Of a DNA stretch of 64,000 bases, positions 1 to 10,592 are shown piece by piece. Within the stretch, counting starts at the first letter, position 1, and the number at the start of each line of letters is the position of its first letter. Under the pieces are notes generated by a model. That model saw only the letters and a list, made by a program, of their open reading frames with translations. It was not told the origin of the DNA and ran no database searches. Origin of the DNA: Toxorhynchites rutilus septentrionalis (taxonomy: Eukaryota > Arthropoda > Insecta > Diptera > Culicidae); the NCBI RefSeq assembly GCF_029784135.1, contig NC_073744.1:13496929-13560928 (forward strand), in the 5' to 3' direction. A program made the translations under genes and the position numbers.

Positions 1-693
1 GGGATCGGCTTAATGTAGCCCAGCTGAACGAGATATTTGATGGAGATTGTGGAGCCACCTGAAACGACGCCACTATGAAACGTTTTAGTTGAAAAATAAA
101 ACCTGGGCAATCAAACCTAGCGTAACGGTGTAACGCACTGGAGTTGCAATTTTATACAGCAGATAAGCGATCGCAATGTGACCAAGGCTTGAGTCCCGGA
201 CAGGATCGATCAGCTTCTGTGAGACCCCCATCGATTCGAGAATGGCAATGACGTCTACGCCACTCGTTGAGGCATAGTAGAAACCACCGAACCAGAACAC
301 AGACGTGATGCAATGAACCGGAACCAGCACGTACCAGTACTCTTTGTACATTTTCTTGAAGCGTGCAAACAGGCCAAGCTTGACCGGTTCCTCCGGAGCG
401 TTGTCAAGTTCTGATTGTGCCGTACTTGGATGGCTCTTTTTATCCGACGATGGGTGCTGCTGCATCTGATATGTGGAAGAGCTGAAAAAGGGAGTCTGCT
501 GCCGGTAGCATACTGGGAACTGTCGGTAGCAAATTGATCCCGACTGCTCCTGTGGACGACTCCAGCAGTGGAAGTTGTTCGAGCAAACTGTGAGTACATT
601 CCTGAATTGGGGATGCGTCGAAAATCGGATTGGGATTGATCTCGTCATGCTTCCAGCGAGTACCATTCGCGAGGAATTGAGCAGTAGAGACAT
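1..693 (-). CDS. FAM210A/B-like DUF1279 mitochondrial membrane protein (partial, two exons)
   Basis: FAM210 proteins are mitochondrial membrane proteins linked to respiratory function and mitochondrial translation; the biochemical activity is not settled. The coding exons seen are 693-117 and 58-1 on the minus strand, joined across a 58-bp intron (59-116) with GT/AG ends and phase 1. Joining replaces an open-frame run-on tail with VTLGGSTISIKYLVQLGYI, the typical end of a DUF1279 domain, which supports the splice. The domain starts near residue 108 (ARFKKMYKEYWYVLVPVH) and has a membrane-like stretch at VHCITSVFWFGGFYYA. The N-terminal ~100 residues are rich in Ser, Arg and Gln with few acidic residues, consistent with a mitochondrial presequence. 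The start is the first Met of the open frame; Met10 or Met16 are possible alternatives. The C-terminus lies outside the window. At least 211 residues are present. FAM210A and FAM210B cannot be told apart here. Confidence 0.85.
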
Positions 694-1140
694 AATGTTC
701 GATTCTATTATTCTAGAAGATGCGAAATTATTCCAGTGCTACAAAAACATTACTAAAGACAGAGGAAATATTTTGAAAATGTAACAATCGAAAGATTGGC
801 ATTTAGTGATCATTAAAGGGAATAGCAAACAGCTTACGTGTTTCGGGTGTTGTTTATGTTTCTGCTCACATCGTTGTGGATATTCGCTGTCTTCGGCAAA
901 GATTCAGATCGAAACCAGGATGTATTAAGCACGGTGGGTCAATATATTGTCAAAACGATTTTGCACCCACAAAAATCGTAACTAAAAAAGCTACCAAATC
1001 TTTGGTAATGCAAAATAAGAGCATCCCCATCAGTTGCTAAATTTGGTTGCTAAACACAATCAAGTACCCCTCCACCATAACTTGGCAGCCATATCGAGAG
1101 TTGCCATTTGGGTTAGTAAAATAACAAGGCACCCCCAGAG
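694..1140. other. Upstream flank of the FAM210-like gene
   Basis: About 450 bp upstream of the FAM210-like start. It should hold the 5' UTR and promoter on the minus strand. No convincing core-promoter motif or coding exon was recognised. Confidence 0.3.
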
Positions 1141-1425
1141 TAGGGATGGGCAAAACAGTTCACTTTGATGAACGGTTCAATCACTAACCGTTCATCCAAG
1201 TGAATCAGTTTTTTCGAACATTTCTTTCGCTCTTTCGTTCAGCGGTATTAAGAACATATATTGTTAGCTGAAAACTAACATCAATAGATAGCTAATCATT
1301 GATATTGTTGGATTGGATAGTGTACGTATGGGATTTAAATTTTTGAAATTTAGTGGGGAAAGATAAGGTCCTTCTTCTTCAAAAGTCGCAAACTGTATGT
1401 GAAAATATGTTTATCGGCCGACAAA
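1141..1425 (+). mobile_element. hAT-type MITE, left-end fragment
   Basis: It begins with a hAT-like terminus (TAGGGATGGGCAAAAC) and runs for about 285 bp in close parallel with the left part of the complete element at 38505-39568 (shared blocks such as TTTCGCTCTTTCGTTCAGCG and GGATTGGATAGTGTACGTAT). Similarity is lost near 1425. No matching right terminus or 8-bp duplication was found downstream, so this copy is truncated or very diverged at its right side. Confidence 0.7.
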
Positions 1426-2800
1426 AGTATACAGTGACTCAAATCCGTAATCGTACTTCACCATACAGGTCTCTTTTCCCTTCTTTGAAAGTCGAAAATG
1501 AGCTTTCGGAACATTCTATTTAGATAAAGTCATAGTGTCATATGAGAGTTAAAAGGTTTGCTATCTGTTTTCAAAATAATGGTTTTTATTTCTCTACAAA
1601 TGGCGAATGTATGTGCTGATGTATGAGAATTGACTCAAACTCATAATCGTACGCTGGTTGAAATTTCTACTCGATTTCGAAGGCGTTGGTCAATTTTCGA
1701 ATTCCATCATTAGTATGGTATCCCTTGTTCATTACAACTATCTTTAGTTGTCTTTAGCCTTATCTACGCGTTTTTTAATGTATTCGGAAGGAATATTTAT
1801 CGATTTTTTCATCAAGTGGTTTTTGAAATCGTTATTTTTAAAAATTTAATGGTTTCTAAATTTCCTACACAGATAACTTCCTCAGTTTTTTACTGATATT
1901 GATGTCGGAAGATTGTTGAAGAATTTGTAATGTAATGTAACCATGTGCGAACTTTATATCTCTTGAGCTATGGGTCATTGTCTTGGCAAAACTTGAGTCC
2001 TCGATTCCATCACATTTTGTTGACACTTTCCTTCATATTTTCATTGCGGATATTAAAGTAAACATTCTGATCCATTATTCCATCGAAAAAACATAAATTG
2101 GACAAATAAACAGTTTTTAATGTGCCTAGGAAGGGCAGCTTGAATGCCCCAGCACAGAGGGACAAACCGCAAAAGCTAAGAAAAAGGTCCAAGCTTTAAG
2201 CAGAATGGCCAATCATACAATCATGTCGATGAATCTTGATGGTTTGAATGAAACTGTTTGTGAATTTATTTTGTTGGAACAACCAGGGATTCTCGCTGAA
2301 ACCAGACAACAAGCCGGTTATGAATTAAAGTTGAGATCGATTCATTCAGATGAATGTTGGCAAGATGTGGGGAACTTTTAAAATAAGTAATATTGAAAAA
2401 AATATAATCAGGTAATTATTGGGTTTTGACGATATTTATATTTATCATCGTTATCATTTTCATTATTATTATCGAGACTTATGTTATTCAATAAAAATCA
2501 AGAAAAAACTAAGCATCATTGAAAGGAGTAACTCACTACTCTTCGACGCCTTTAACATTCCACAAGTGCCCAATCAAATCATTCTAAAGTTTAAGTGAAG
2601 TCTGGCATAACGCACTTCTTGATACCGATTCTAATACGCTGCAAAATCTTCCACAGAAACATCGCCTATCATGTTTTCATGTACAAAGCCTGGTGTAGAA
2701 TTACTTCGTTCATCTTCGATGAACATTTTTATTTTTCCAAAATATATATTTTTACTAAGGCTCATATGGCGTCAGCCTGATAGAGCCGGGAGTTAAATAT
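1426..2800. other. A+T-rich intergenic DNA without recognised genes
   Basis: Only short unrelated open frames are present. No splice-supported coding exon, RNA gene or bounded transposon was recognised in these 1.4 kb. Confidence 0.3.
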
Positions 2801-3092
2801 TGCGACAATGTTTGCCTTACAACTATGTTAGTAATCTGTAACCGATTACTCGCGGTTGGCTCGAGGTTAGTATTACAAGTGTTCTCATAATTGGGATGTT
2901 GCAGTCTGCAATGCTCTCTACGTGTGCCCGATACAGGATACTTCCTATTGGGATGCAGCTGACCATTAATCAGCAACGCCCCCCTAGTCTGTACCTGTAC
3001 ATATCTAGCGTGGTGCGTCTTTCTCGACTCGAGGAATCCAGGTTAGAATGGTCACTAGCCGGCAGAATCATCAGCTCGTGTAGAGTTGCCAC

Positions 3093-3177
3093 GATACATA
3101 CACATACTCTTGGTGAATCATCAGTGGGCTGCAAAACCTTCGGCCCGTGTATCTGTAAAGAGTATGTGTATGTATTG
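3093..3177. repeat. Inverted repeat with 17-bp perfect arms
   Basis: The arm ATACATACACATACTCT near 3094-3110 is matched by its exact reverse complement near 3160-3176, separated by about 50 bp. It lies just beyond the 3' end of the non-LTR retrotransposon remnant and may belong to its tail or to a small insertion. Confidence 0.6.
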
Positions 3178-3248
3178 CCGCGCCTGAGTAAAAGTTTATC
3201 GATCGGATAGGAGGGATATGATACAGAGATACAACGGAGGAAACATCA

Positions 3249-3660
3249 TTAAACGTTGATATCGGCGTTTCTGAGGAACAGGTATAGATGGAGTAGAAGA
3301 TCAGGATCACGGCTACCTAAGATATCGCGGACGGCGATATCCGATTGTCTGTCTTGTGCCTTCAATGCTCTGGAGAGCTGAGAGCGCAAACCCTAACCAT
3401 GCACTCGTCGAGACCTTGGGAATAATCGTGTGTAACCAACGACAGAACTCATCTTCACTCCACATGCGCTGCCAACTTACAAGTGTGTGTTGACGAGGAA
3501 TGTGGAAAAATTCATTATAAGCAATTTGCCTTTCAAAAAGTGTGCCTTCCGAAGCGCCCACCTTAGCTAGCGAGTCCGCTTTCTCATTCCCCGGAATCGA
3601 GCAACGAGAGGGAACCCATACTAAGGTAATCTTGAATAATTTTCCGACCAAAACACTCAA
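3249..3660 (-). pseudogene. Non-LTR retrotransposon ORF2 C-terminus (RNase H region), degenerate
   Basis: The minus strand encodes WVPSRCSIPGNEKADSLAK, the end of an RNase H domain of the kind carried by I-like and related non-LTR retrotransposons, followed by the usual C-terminal extension (SWQRMWSEDEFCRWLHTIIP). A frameshift near 3340 is needed to reach the natural tail, which reads RDPDLLLHLYLFLRNADINV and ends in a stop at 3249-3251. The sequence upstream of about 3660 no longer resembles a reverse transcriptase. This is a 5'-truncated, inactivated copy. The clade within RNase H-bearing elements is not resolved. Confidence 0.8.
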
Positions 3661-4503
3661 TAGATGTCTTATTCTTGTTAGGAAATAAGATGAGCGTTTA
3701 TCAACTTCAATTGCAAAATGTCGTATTAAATATAAATTACTGTAGTAAAATGGCAAAAATGATAACAACGACCGGTGCGAAAATGGGTTGCTATCCAAAA
3801 TAGCAGTAGTGAAATTTTTTTTCCCTCCACTCACCCCCATCTCGAAGAAACTCTTATTCGAGAATCCTAGAGTTGGGCACCAATTATTTTTTGCTGAAAA
3901 AAAAAAATTTTAAGACAATTTACAATTCCACAGGACAAAACATTACCAACGCTTATAGTAACCCACCGGTGAGGATGCTCTAAGCGAACGCGCAACCAAT
4001 GTGGCTACGAAGACCCCAAATTAACACTAGAACTATATACCTATTTCTACTAAACCGATCATTTTGACCAGTGTGATATTTAGTTCTTAAAATATAAGAA
4101 GATCAAAGGGAATAAACTATATTTATAAAAAGTCATAACATTATTAGAAAATATAAAAAAACAAGATAAAATCTTGTGAAAAATGTTACAACCGGTCATT
4201 CTGGCCGGTCGGTAGTTCTTATGTTAATTTTTTTTTGTTGAAATTAATATGTATCCCACCTTTAAGTATATATATAACACTTGGTGGGTACAAGTGAATC
4301 ATTGAAAAACATACAGGCAGCAAAGCATCCATATTTATTGACATCCCTTCGGTGCATTGTCAATCAGTTGTCACAGTGCTTCGAGTAAAGGTGTGTTTTT
4401 ATTTCGTCCTGATGGCAAGACAATATCAAATGTAATCTTTTCTTTTTTGTGTTTCACAGAAACTGGCGATTGATTCAAGAAAATTTGAGAGAATTTTAAC
4501 AAC
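3661..4503. other. Intergenic DNA and putative RNMT promoter region
   Basis: This A+T-rich stretch holds the upstream flank of RNMT. A TATA-like run (TATATATATAAC, near 4265-4275) lies about 230 bp before the start codon and could be a core promoter element, but no initiator could be assigned. A ~50-bp stretch near 3835-3885 resembles one near 49693-49742 and is probably part of a dispersed repeat. Confidence 0.3.
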
Positions 4504-5825
4504 ATGTCACAATCTATTAAACGGATAAACTTCGTACCGCAAAGCCTATCGGATGATAGCGATCGGGACGATGATGAAGCAGGTGGAAGTACGAAGCCTG
4601 TTGTGGCTGATAAAAGCGATACCCCTGGGGAAGACACTCCAGTTGTTGGCAAAAAGCGGCCGCTGGATGATGATTGGGAGGATGATCCTCCCTGCAAAGT
4701 AGTGGTGAAAGACAACCACACAGCAGTGGTTGCTTCACATTACAACAAACTAGAGGAACGTGGTTTGTACGAAAGGACCAAGTCGAGGATTTTTTACATG
4801 AGAAACTTCAACAACTGGATCAAAAGCATACTGATTAATAAGTATATAAACCTAATTAAGGAGAAAGCTGCCTTGGGGACGCCACTCCGAGTGATGGATA
4901 TGTGCTGCGGAAAGGGTGGAGATTTGCTTAAATGGAGTAAGGCCAATATCACACATTTGATTTGCACGGACATTGCGGAAGTTAGTGTGGAGCAGTGCGA
5001 AGCACGATATAAGAGTATGATACAGAAAGGCGATAGCGGTAAGATATTTACGGCGGAATTTTTTGCGGCAGACGCAACGTTGAAGCGTTTGAGGGAGAAA
5101 TATCGTGACGCGTCGATTGATTTACAATTGGTTAGCTGCCAGTTTGCATTTCACTATAGCTTTGAGTCACTGAAACAGGCGGAGTGCATGCTTAAGAACG
5201 CGGCTGAATGTTTGAAAGTTGGAGGATACTTCATAGGGACAATTCCGGATACAAACGAGATCATGAAACGTCAGCGGGCCGCCGGAACAGATTCTTTCGG
5301 GAACGACGTATACAGGATCTCATTTCTCTGTGACACAGAGAAACCTCCGTTATTTGGGGCCAAATACAACTTTCAGCTAGATGGTGTGGTCGATTGTCCA
5401 GAGTTTTTGGTTCACTTTCCGACACTGACTAAACTCGCTCTCAAATTTGGTCTTAAGCTGGTAGAGAAGAAAAGATTTGACGAGTTCTACGAGGAATCAA
5501 TTTCAACGGGGCGAGGATTGATCGAGAAGATGCAAGCCCTCGAGACGTTTCCCGGTCAATCGAGGGACGATCATGAGAGGCAGTCAAATAGAAGAGAATA
5601 TGCTCACGCAGAAAAATTTTTAGATCAGAAGGGGGGAGGAGGGAGGTTCGCAAAGGTTGGGACTTTGTCTAAATCGGAATGGGAGGCCAGCAGTAAGTAA
5701 CCGGAATTTAAACATGTTAGTTATATATCTAAAGAGGTTTTTTTTTTGCAGCGCTGTATATGTTCTTTGCATTTCAAAAAATGAAAACTAGTTGGGACAA
5801 AAACGGCAGACCAGTTTATTCGTGA
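4504..5825 (+). CDS. RNMT: mRNA cap guanine-N7 methyltransferase (two exons)
   Basis: This nuclear enzyme transfers a methyl group from S-adenosylmethionine to N7 of the cap guanosine of nascent mRNA. Exon 1 is 4504-5692 and exon 2 is 5752-5825, with a 59-bp intron (donor GTAAGT, acceptor TTTTTGCAG, phase 1). An open frame also continues through the donor to an in-frame TAA at 5698-5700, but splicing gives the family's conserved ending: SEWEASTLYMFFAFQKMK aligns with the SEWEAT-YLVFAF end of vertebrate RNMT. The product is 420 residues. The first ~75 residues are acidic and low in complexity, as in other metazoan RNMTs. The Rossmann core follows: VMDMCCGKGGDLLKW (SAM-binding loop), ICTDIAEVSVEQCEARY, QFAFHYSF (cap/SAM pocket) and GGYFIGTIPD. 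No frame damage is seen. Confidence 0.95.
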
Positions 5826-6533
5826 ATGAGGCAGGATTTGCGGCGACGAGTATTGGACCAGATTGAAACGATGATATGTAACCTTATCATAGGTTCAAGT
5901 TTTTCAATCTTCACCATGCGCAACTATTTTATTTCTTCAATCAACAGATATATTTATGTCGTTGAAACATATTTATTGTATAATTTGAGACGGGAATGAA
6001 TTCCAAAAAAAAATAATAGGAAATATATGAACGCATTATTCGTGTTACTAGCCTACTCTTTTACTAAACATAGATGCTCGAAACGTATGTTAAGAAATTC
6101 GTCCATATCCCAGAGCCCATCGGAGTTGAAACATCGCAATCCGATCGAGATCGACTTCTGCATTCTGAAATCCGTCCGATAGTCAACCCAATCGACATAT
6201 GGTCGGTGTTAAGTCAGACCGGACTGTCGTATCCTTTTCTGCATCTTGTCTAAATTTCTGCTTGAGATTTTGCTAACGATCCTAGCATCAATCATAGCAT
6301 CCGGCTGGTTCCATCCTAAGATAAGATCAGACAATAGGGGGTCTTTTACGGTCCAAATTTCTGTCAGATACGGACCAAATTGTCTGATTTCTGATTGGCT
6401 AATTACGATAAATTTTGTAAACAAAGTCGATTTTTTTCAGTGTTGCCAATAAAAACAAATAGCGTTGGATTTGTATTGAATTTAGAAATGGTGATTTTAA
6501 TGAATATCACGATATTTAGTTCATAGGAAATGT
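5826..6533. other. RNMT 3' flank and intergenic DNA
   Basis: This should contain the RNMT 3' UTR. No perfect AATAAA was located close to the stop; AATAAT-like runs occur near 6010. The middle part (about 6100-6420) has C/G-richer repeat-like sequence of unknown family. No gene was recognised. Confidence 0.3.
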
Positions 6534-6541
6534 GAAGCAAT

Positions 6542-6807
6542 GCACCCGTGGCCGAGTGGTTAGCGTCTCACATTATCATGCCGGGTGTTCGGGTTCGATT
6601 CCCGTTCTGATCGGGGAATTTTTCGTCAAAGAAATTTCTTTCGACTTGCACTGTGGTCACGCGTATTCTAGAGCTTGCTCCTCGGAATACCTTCAAGGCG
6701 TGTTATTTGGCTTAAGAAATCTCAACTAAGTATTAATAAATGACGCTAGTTAATGCATACGTTGAGATGGCAAAAGTTCCACAGGGAACGTTCACGCCAT
6801 TCAAGAA
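6542..6807 (+). mobile_element. tRNA-derived SINE, copy 1
   Basis: The 266-bp element is flanked by perfect 8-bp direct repeats (GAAGCAAT at 6534-6541 and 6808-6815), the signature of retrotransposition. The head is tRNA-like, with a pol III A box (TGGCCGAGTGG) and B box (GGTTCGATTCC). It is followed by a ~180-bp body that is not tRNA-related. It matches copy 2 (13869-14140) over its whole length with few differences. The head would be mistaken for a Leu/Ser-type tRNA by eye, but it has no 3' acceptor stem. Confidence 0.92.
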
Positions 6808-6815
6808 GAAGCAAT

Positions 6816-7672
6816 TATATGCAAGTTTATGAATGTGTTTTTTTTCACAATGGAGTAAAGTGAACGATAAAACGCTCATTTTTCAATTTAGCTTCGTTAG
6901 GTCCCTAATGCGATTTCATATTTCGAAATAAGATTTCCATTACTAAGAAGAAATGGAAAGTCTCATCATTCACTATGCAGATGGCGGAGTTGTTAGCTCT
7001 AGCTCGTAAATATGAAAAAAGAGATGGTTGATACCATCCAGGTTGTGTTTTGCTGACTACCAATTGTTACACTGCTGACATGTTCTTTCCGTCTGACTTA
7101 TTTTGATGATGTAAAGAGCTACGAATTTTATTTTGTTCTGTCGAGGAAGGTTTTCGCTTCAGTCGAATTCAATATTCATGTCATCCACGTTATCATTAAA
7201 ATTAGATGAAGCTGAAATTCGATATGATGTAGATGCTGCTTCACTGTCCATCAATTTTTGGGCTGAACATTCTTCTCGCCGCTTTGATAACAAGTCCATC
7301 AATCCAAAAAGATATTCTTGTGTATCGGCTGTATGTGAAGCATTCGGAACTACGGTCGTGTATTGCGAAAGAGTCACGATTTTCAAGTTGTTTCTGAATT
7401 ACAATGGAGTTGAGCGCCGTTGTTTTGAACGAATCAACGAGAAAAGATTCTCCAGACAATCTTGGACGATTTGTTATGGATATCATTATTATATTATAGA
7501 TATGGGTATTTAAAAGACTTATTTTATCTTTTATCCATTTTGAGATTGCCTTACTGAAAATATGTAAAATCATTAAATTCGCACCAATCAAATGTTACGA
7601 TTCATAAAAACAGAAATTTAAAAAACCCGAAATTGGCAACTCTGGCATCTGCCAGAGTTGTCTCATCTTGTC
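6816..7672. other. Intergenic DNA with an unassigned open frame and a short palindrome
   Basis: Overlapping open frames on both strands at 7133-7591 do not resemble a family I know, and neither strand shows conserved motifs. A perfect 11-bp-arm palindrome (CAACTCTGGCA and its complement, 2-nt centre) occupies 7637-7660. No gene can be supported. Confidence 0.3.
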
Positions 7673-7865
7673 TTAAGGCGGCATTCCATCTATTCAACAT
7701 GCTACATGCTACAAGTCAATGGTTCTTGCTTATTAGAGTGCCTCTTTTTACGACATAATTGGTCTTGTCGAACAATGTTGGCCTTATCCAAATGGCTGCG
7801 GATCGGTGCGACATGTCATTTATTGACGATTATCATAACTCACTACAATAATGAAACAACGAAAT

Positions 7866-8047
7866 TGTAATAATATTTTATTTTCGAGCTACCCTACATC
7901 TTGTGCCTCCCTAATCACCATGCATTGCTGTAGGGATATATTTTGTCAAGCTAGAGAGAGCTGCGTCCCTCGCCATCATTGAATTGTAATTCGTACCGTT
8001 GGAGCGTATAGACGCAAATAAAAATACTTTGTAACACACTTAAAACA
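7866..8047 (+). repeat. 5' LTR of the Ty3/gypsy element
   Basis: It is a direct repeat of 12571-12752 with one visible mismatch (CTGCGTCCCTCG here, CTGCGTCACTCG in the 3' copy). It starts TG and ends CA, as is usual for LTRs. An AATAAA hexamer near its 3' end (in CAAATAAAAATAC) is a plausible polyadenylation signal. Confidence 0.95.
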
Positions 8048-8219
8048 TGGTGTCAGAAGCAAGAAACGAACAAATTGATCTGATTTAGTACGAGGAGTGA
8101 TATAAATAACAATGCGAAAAGTGCTATAAACGAACCGAAAACAACTAACGTAGCTTGTGAAGTGAGGATTCTGAAAGTTTTGAATCTGAAATTTTGTGTG
8201 AAAGAAAAGTGAATCGAAG

Positions 8220-9455
8220 ATGGCGTCTGGATTCGACCTTCGTTTGCCGCAGCCTCTCGATTGTACTAATTTGGCCAAAGAATGGCCTCGATGGAAGCAA
8301 GCATTCGGAATATACATGCGAGCGAATAATAAAACGACGGAAAGTGAAGAGAACAAAGTTGCCATTTTCTTGTGGCTCATTGGACATCGTGGTGTGGAGA
8401 TATTTAACACGTTATATCCTGAAAATGCAAGCACCGAAAATCTCTTCGGTATTGGTGTTAATGAAAACAGAGCCGTTAATCGTGAAGACAATGCAATGGG
8501 TGAAAATAGTGGTGCAGCGGGTGCTGCAGCTTCAGCGAACGAAAATGTAGTAGTTACGCACTCACTCACACTTACAAACGTAATCAAATCGTTCGATGAG
8601 TATTGTCTTCCTCGTAAAAATGTCACTATCGAAGCGTTTAAATTTAATACAATTACGCAGAAGGAAAAGCAGTTGTTTACCGACTTCGAGACAGAGTTAC
8701 GCACACAATTACAATATTGTGAATTTAAATGTCATGAATGTCAAACTTCATACGCTGAACGGATGCTCCGCGATAGAATTATCATTGGAATACATGACAA
8801 GAATCTCCAACTGAAACTTCTTGATGGGAGAGATCAACCAACGTCGAAAATTATTGAAACGTGTAAAGCTTTCGAAGCCGCCTCGGAGAATAAGAATGTT
8901 CTCGATCGCAAGCCGTTTGAAGTAAAATCTGTGGAACATCGATCAAATGAACAACAGGAAGTGGTTGCTGCCGTCTCACGCAAACTTTGCTACAACTGTG
9001 CAAAACCATTCACCCAGAGTCATCGCAGTAGGTGCCCAGCTGTTAACGTTAAATGCTTTTCATGTGGAGGAATGGGCCACTTCAGCAAATGCTGCCGTCA
9101 GAAACGGAGTAAGGAGGATAACATCGAGAAGCAGTTGTCGAAACAGGGATCACTAGAAAAGAAGAAAAAAATTCAAACGGTAAATTGGAGTGACGCAGGT
9201 AGGTGTATGAATATAGATGAGGACGGCAATGCATGTGTGAATAATTATAATAATTTACATAGAATAAATTCTAACAACCACGAGAGCGAGTACATCAAAG
9301 GATGGCGCAAAACATATCAAATTGGGAACACAGATGTACAGTTTAAGTTAGACACTGGTTCGGATGTAAACTGTATTCCGATAAATGTAATAAAAATATT
9401 CACGTACCGATTGAAAAGGTTGATGCACATGTTCTCGATTATAGTTCCAATATAA
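8220..9455 (+). CDS. gag-protease of the Ty3/gypsy element (frameshifted after protease motif)
   Basis: This 411-codon frame encodes the structural Gag protein of the retrotransposon and the start of its aspartic protease. Two zinc-knuckle-like Cys/His clusters lie near residues 256-292 (CYNCAKPFTQSHRSRC, then CFSCGGMGHFSKCC, a CCHC knuckle). The protease active site reads KLDTGSDVN near residue 377. Gag and protease are in one frame, with no frameshift site between them. The frame is lost about 15 codons after the active site, near 9395-9405. The protease resumes in the next frame and meets a TAA near 9566, so a normal Gag-Pol polyprotein cannot be made from this copy. Confidence 0.88.
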   Translation: MASGFDLRLPQPLDCTNLAKEWPRWKQAFGIYMRANNKTTESEENKVAIFLWLIGHRGVEIFNTLYPENASTENLFGIGVNENRAVNREDNAMGENSGAAGAAASANENVVVTHSLTLTNVIKSFDEYCLPRKNVTIEAFKFNTITQKEKQLFTDFETELRTQLQYCEFKCHECQTSYAERMLRDRIIIGIHDKNLQLKLLDGRDQPTSKIIETCKAFEAASENKNVLDRKPFEVKSVEHRSNEQQEVVAAVSRKLCYNCAKPFTQSHRSRCPAVNVKCFSCGGMGHFSKCCRQKRSKEDNIEKQLSKQGSLEKKKKIQTVNWSDAGRCMNIDEDGNACVNNYNNLHRINSNNHESEYIKGWRKTYQIGNTDVQFKLDTGSDVNCIPINVIKIFTYRLKRLMHMFSIIVPI

Positions 9456-10592
9456 TAGAAATTTATGGAAAGGTTGTTGTGTCGTGTTTTGATCGCGAAA
9501 AGTGTTGCGCGCATAGCGCTGAGTTTTTGGTTGTTGATTCAAAGTTTGAGCCGTTGTTAGGATTGTAATCTTGCATTGAATTCGGGTTGATAAGTCGCAT
9601 GAATAGGGTTCACATGGCAACATACATTCCACAAAGTAAAGCTGATTTTGTCACGCAGTATCGAGATATATTCGAAGGTTTAGGAAAATTTCCTGGGAAG
9701 TGTTCTATAGTACTTAAGGAGAATTCTATCCCAGCTCTACACTATAAAAACCCATACCTTTAGCTTTGCATGATCAACTAAAAATTGAACTTAAGAAGAT
9801 GGAAGAACAAGGTATCATATCGCACGTTGATTACCCCACAGATTGGGTCAGTAACATGCAAGTGGTGGAGAAATCTAACGGAGCATTGCGAATTTGCCTT
9901 GACCCGAAACCTCTGAACAAATGTATTAAGCGCGAACATTTTCTTATTCCTACCTAACAAGATTTATTCAGCCGTCTTGCGGGCAAACGAGTGTTTACAG
10001 TCCTCGATTTGAGTAGCGGATTTTGGCAGATGGAGTTAGATTGCAAAAGTTCTGATCTCACAGCATTCATGACTCCTTTTGGTCGGGGTATCGCTGGAAT
10101 CGTGTTCCATTTGGACTTAACAACGCGCCTGAGATGTTTCAGCGGAAAATGATAGAAATTTTTGGTGATATTCCGGGAGTCGAAATCTACTTCGATGATG
10201 TGGCTATTGCTGGATCTGATGAGGCCGAACATGATTCTATTCTAGCAAAGGTTATTGATCGCGCTCGTGCAAACAATGTTAAATTCAACCCTGATAAGCT
10301 GCAGTTTCGTAAAAATTGTGTTAAATTCATGGGTAACATTATCGATGACGGAAAAATTCATCCTCTAGATAAAGATATTAAGGCCATACTTAGAATGCGA
10401 AAGCCAAAGTCTGTCGCAGACATCACACGTTTCTTGGGGCTTTGTAAATATTTGGCAAAGTTTATACCGAACCTTTCGCGACGTACGGCAAAAATGCGTA
10501 GGTTGACACATAATGGCGTTAGATGGGAATAGAATGACGATCACGAAAAAGAAATCGATGATATTCTGCAAACGATTTCGAGGGCACCAAGT
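9456..10592 (+). pseudogene. Reverse transcriptase region of the Ty3/gypsy element, broken
   Basis: Reverse transcriptase motifs are all present but scattered over frames. The fragment at 9766-9957 has WVSNMQVVEKSNGALRICLD and ends in a TAA. The same frame continues with FTVLDLSSGFWQMEL. A shift near 10090 brings in the fragment 10134-10532 with the catalytic box YFDDV, where most Ty3/gypsy enzymes have Y-[VIL]-DD-[IV]. A TAG then interrupts the thumb/connection region at 10530-10532. At least three independent lesions are visible, so the region cannot encode an active enzyme. Confidence 0.88.

Noticed and set aside
5693..5700. RNMT stop codon at 5698-5700
   Set aside because: It lies directly in a GTAAGT donor. 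The spliced product has the conserved family C-terminus and ends at 5823-5825.
6542..6625. Leu/Ser-type tRNA gene
   Set aside because: A and B boxes are present, but there is no complete cloverleaf with acceptor stem, and the unit repeats at 13869-14140 with target duplications. It is a SINE head.
7133..7591. Small protein gene on either strand
   Set aside because: Overlapping open frames on both strands, no motifs, no splice support and no family resemblance.
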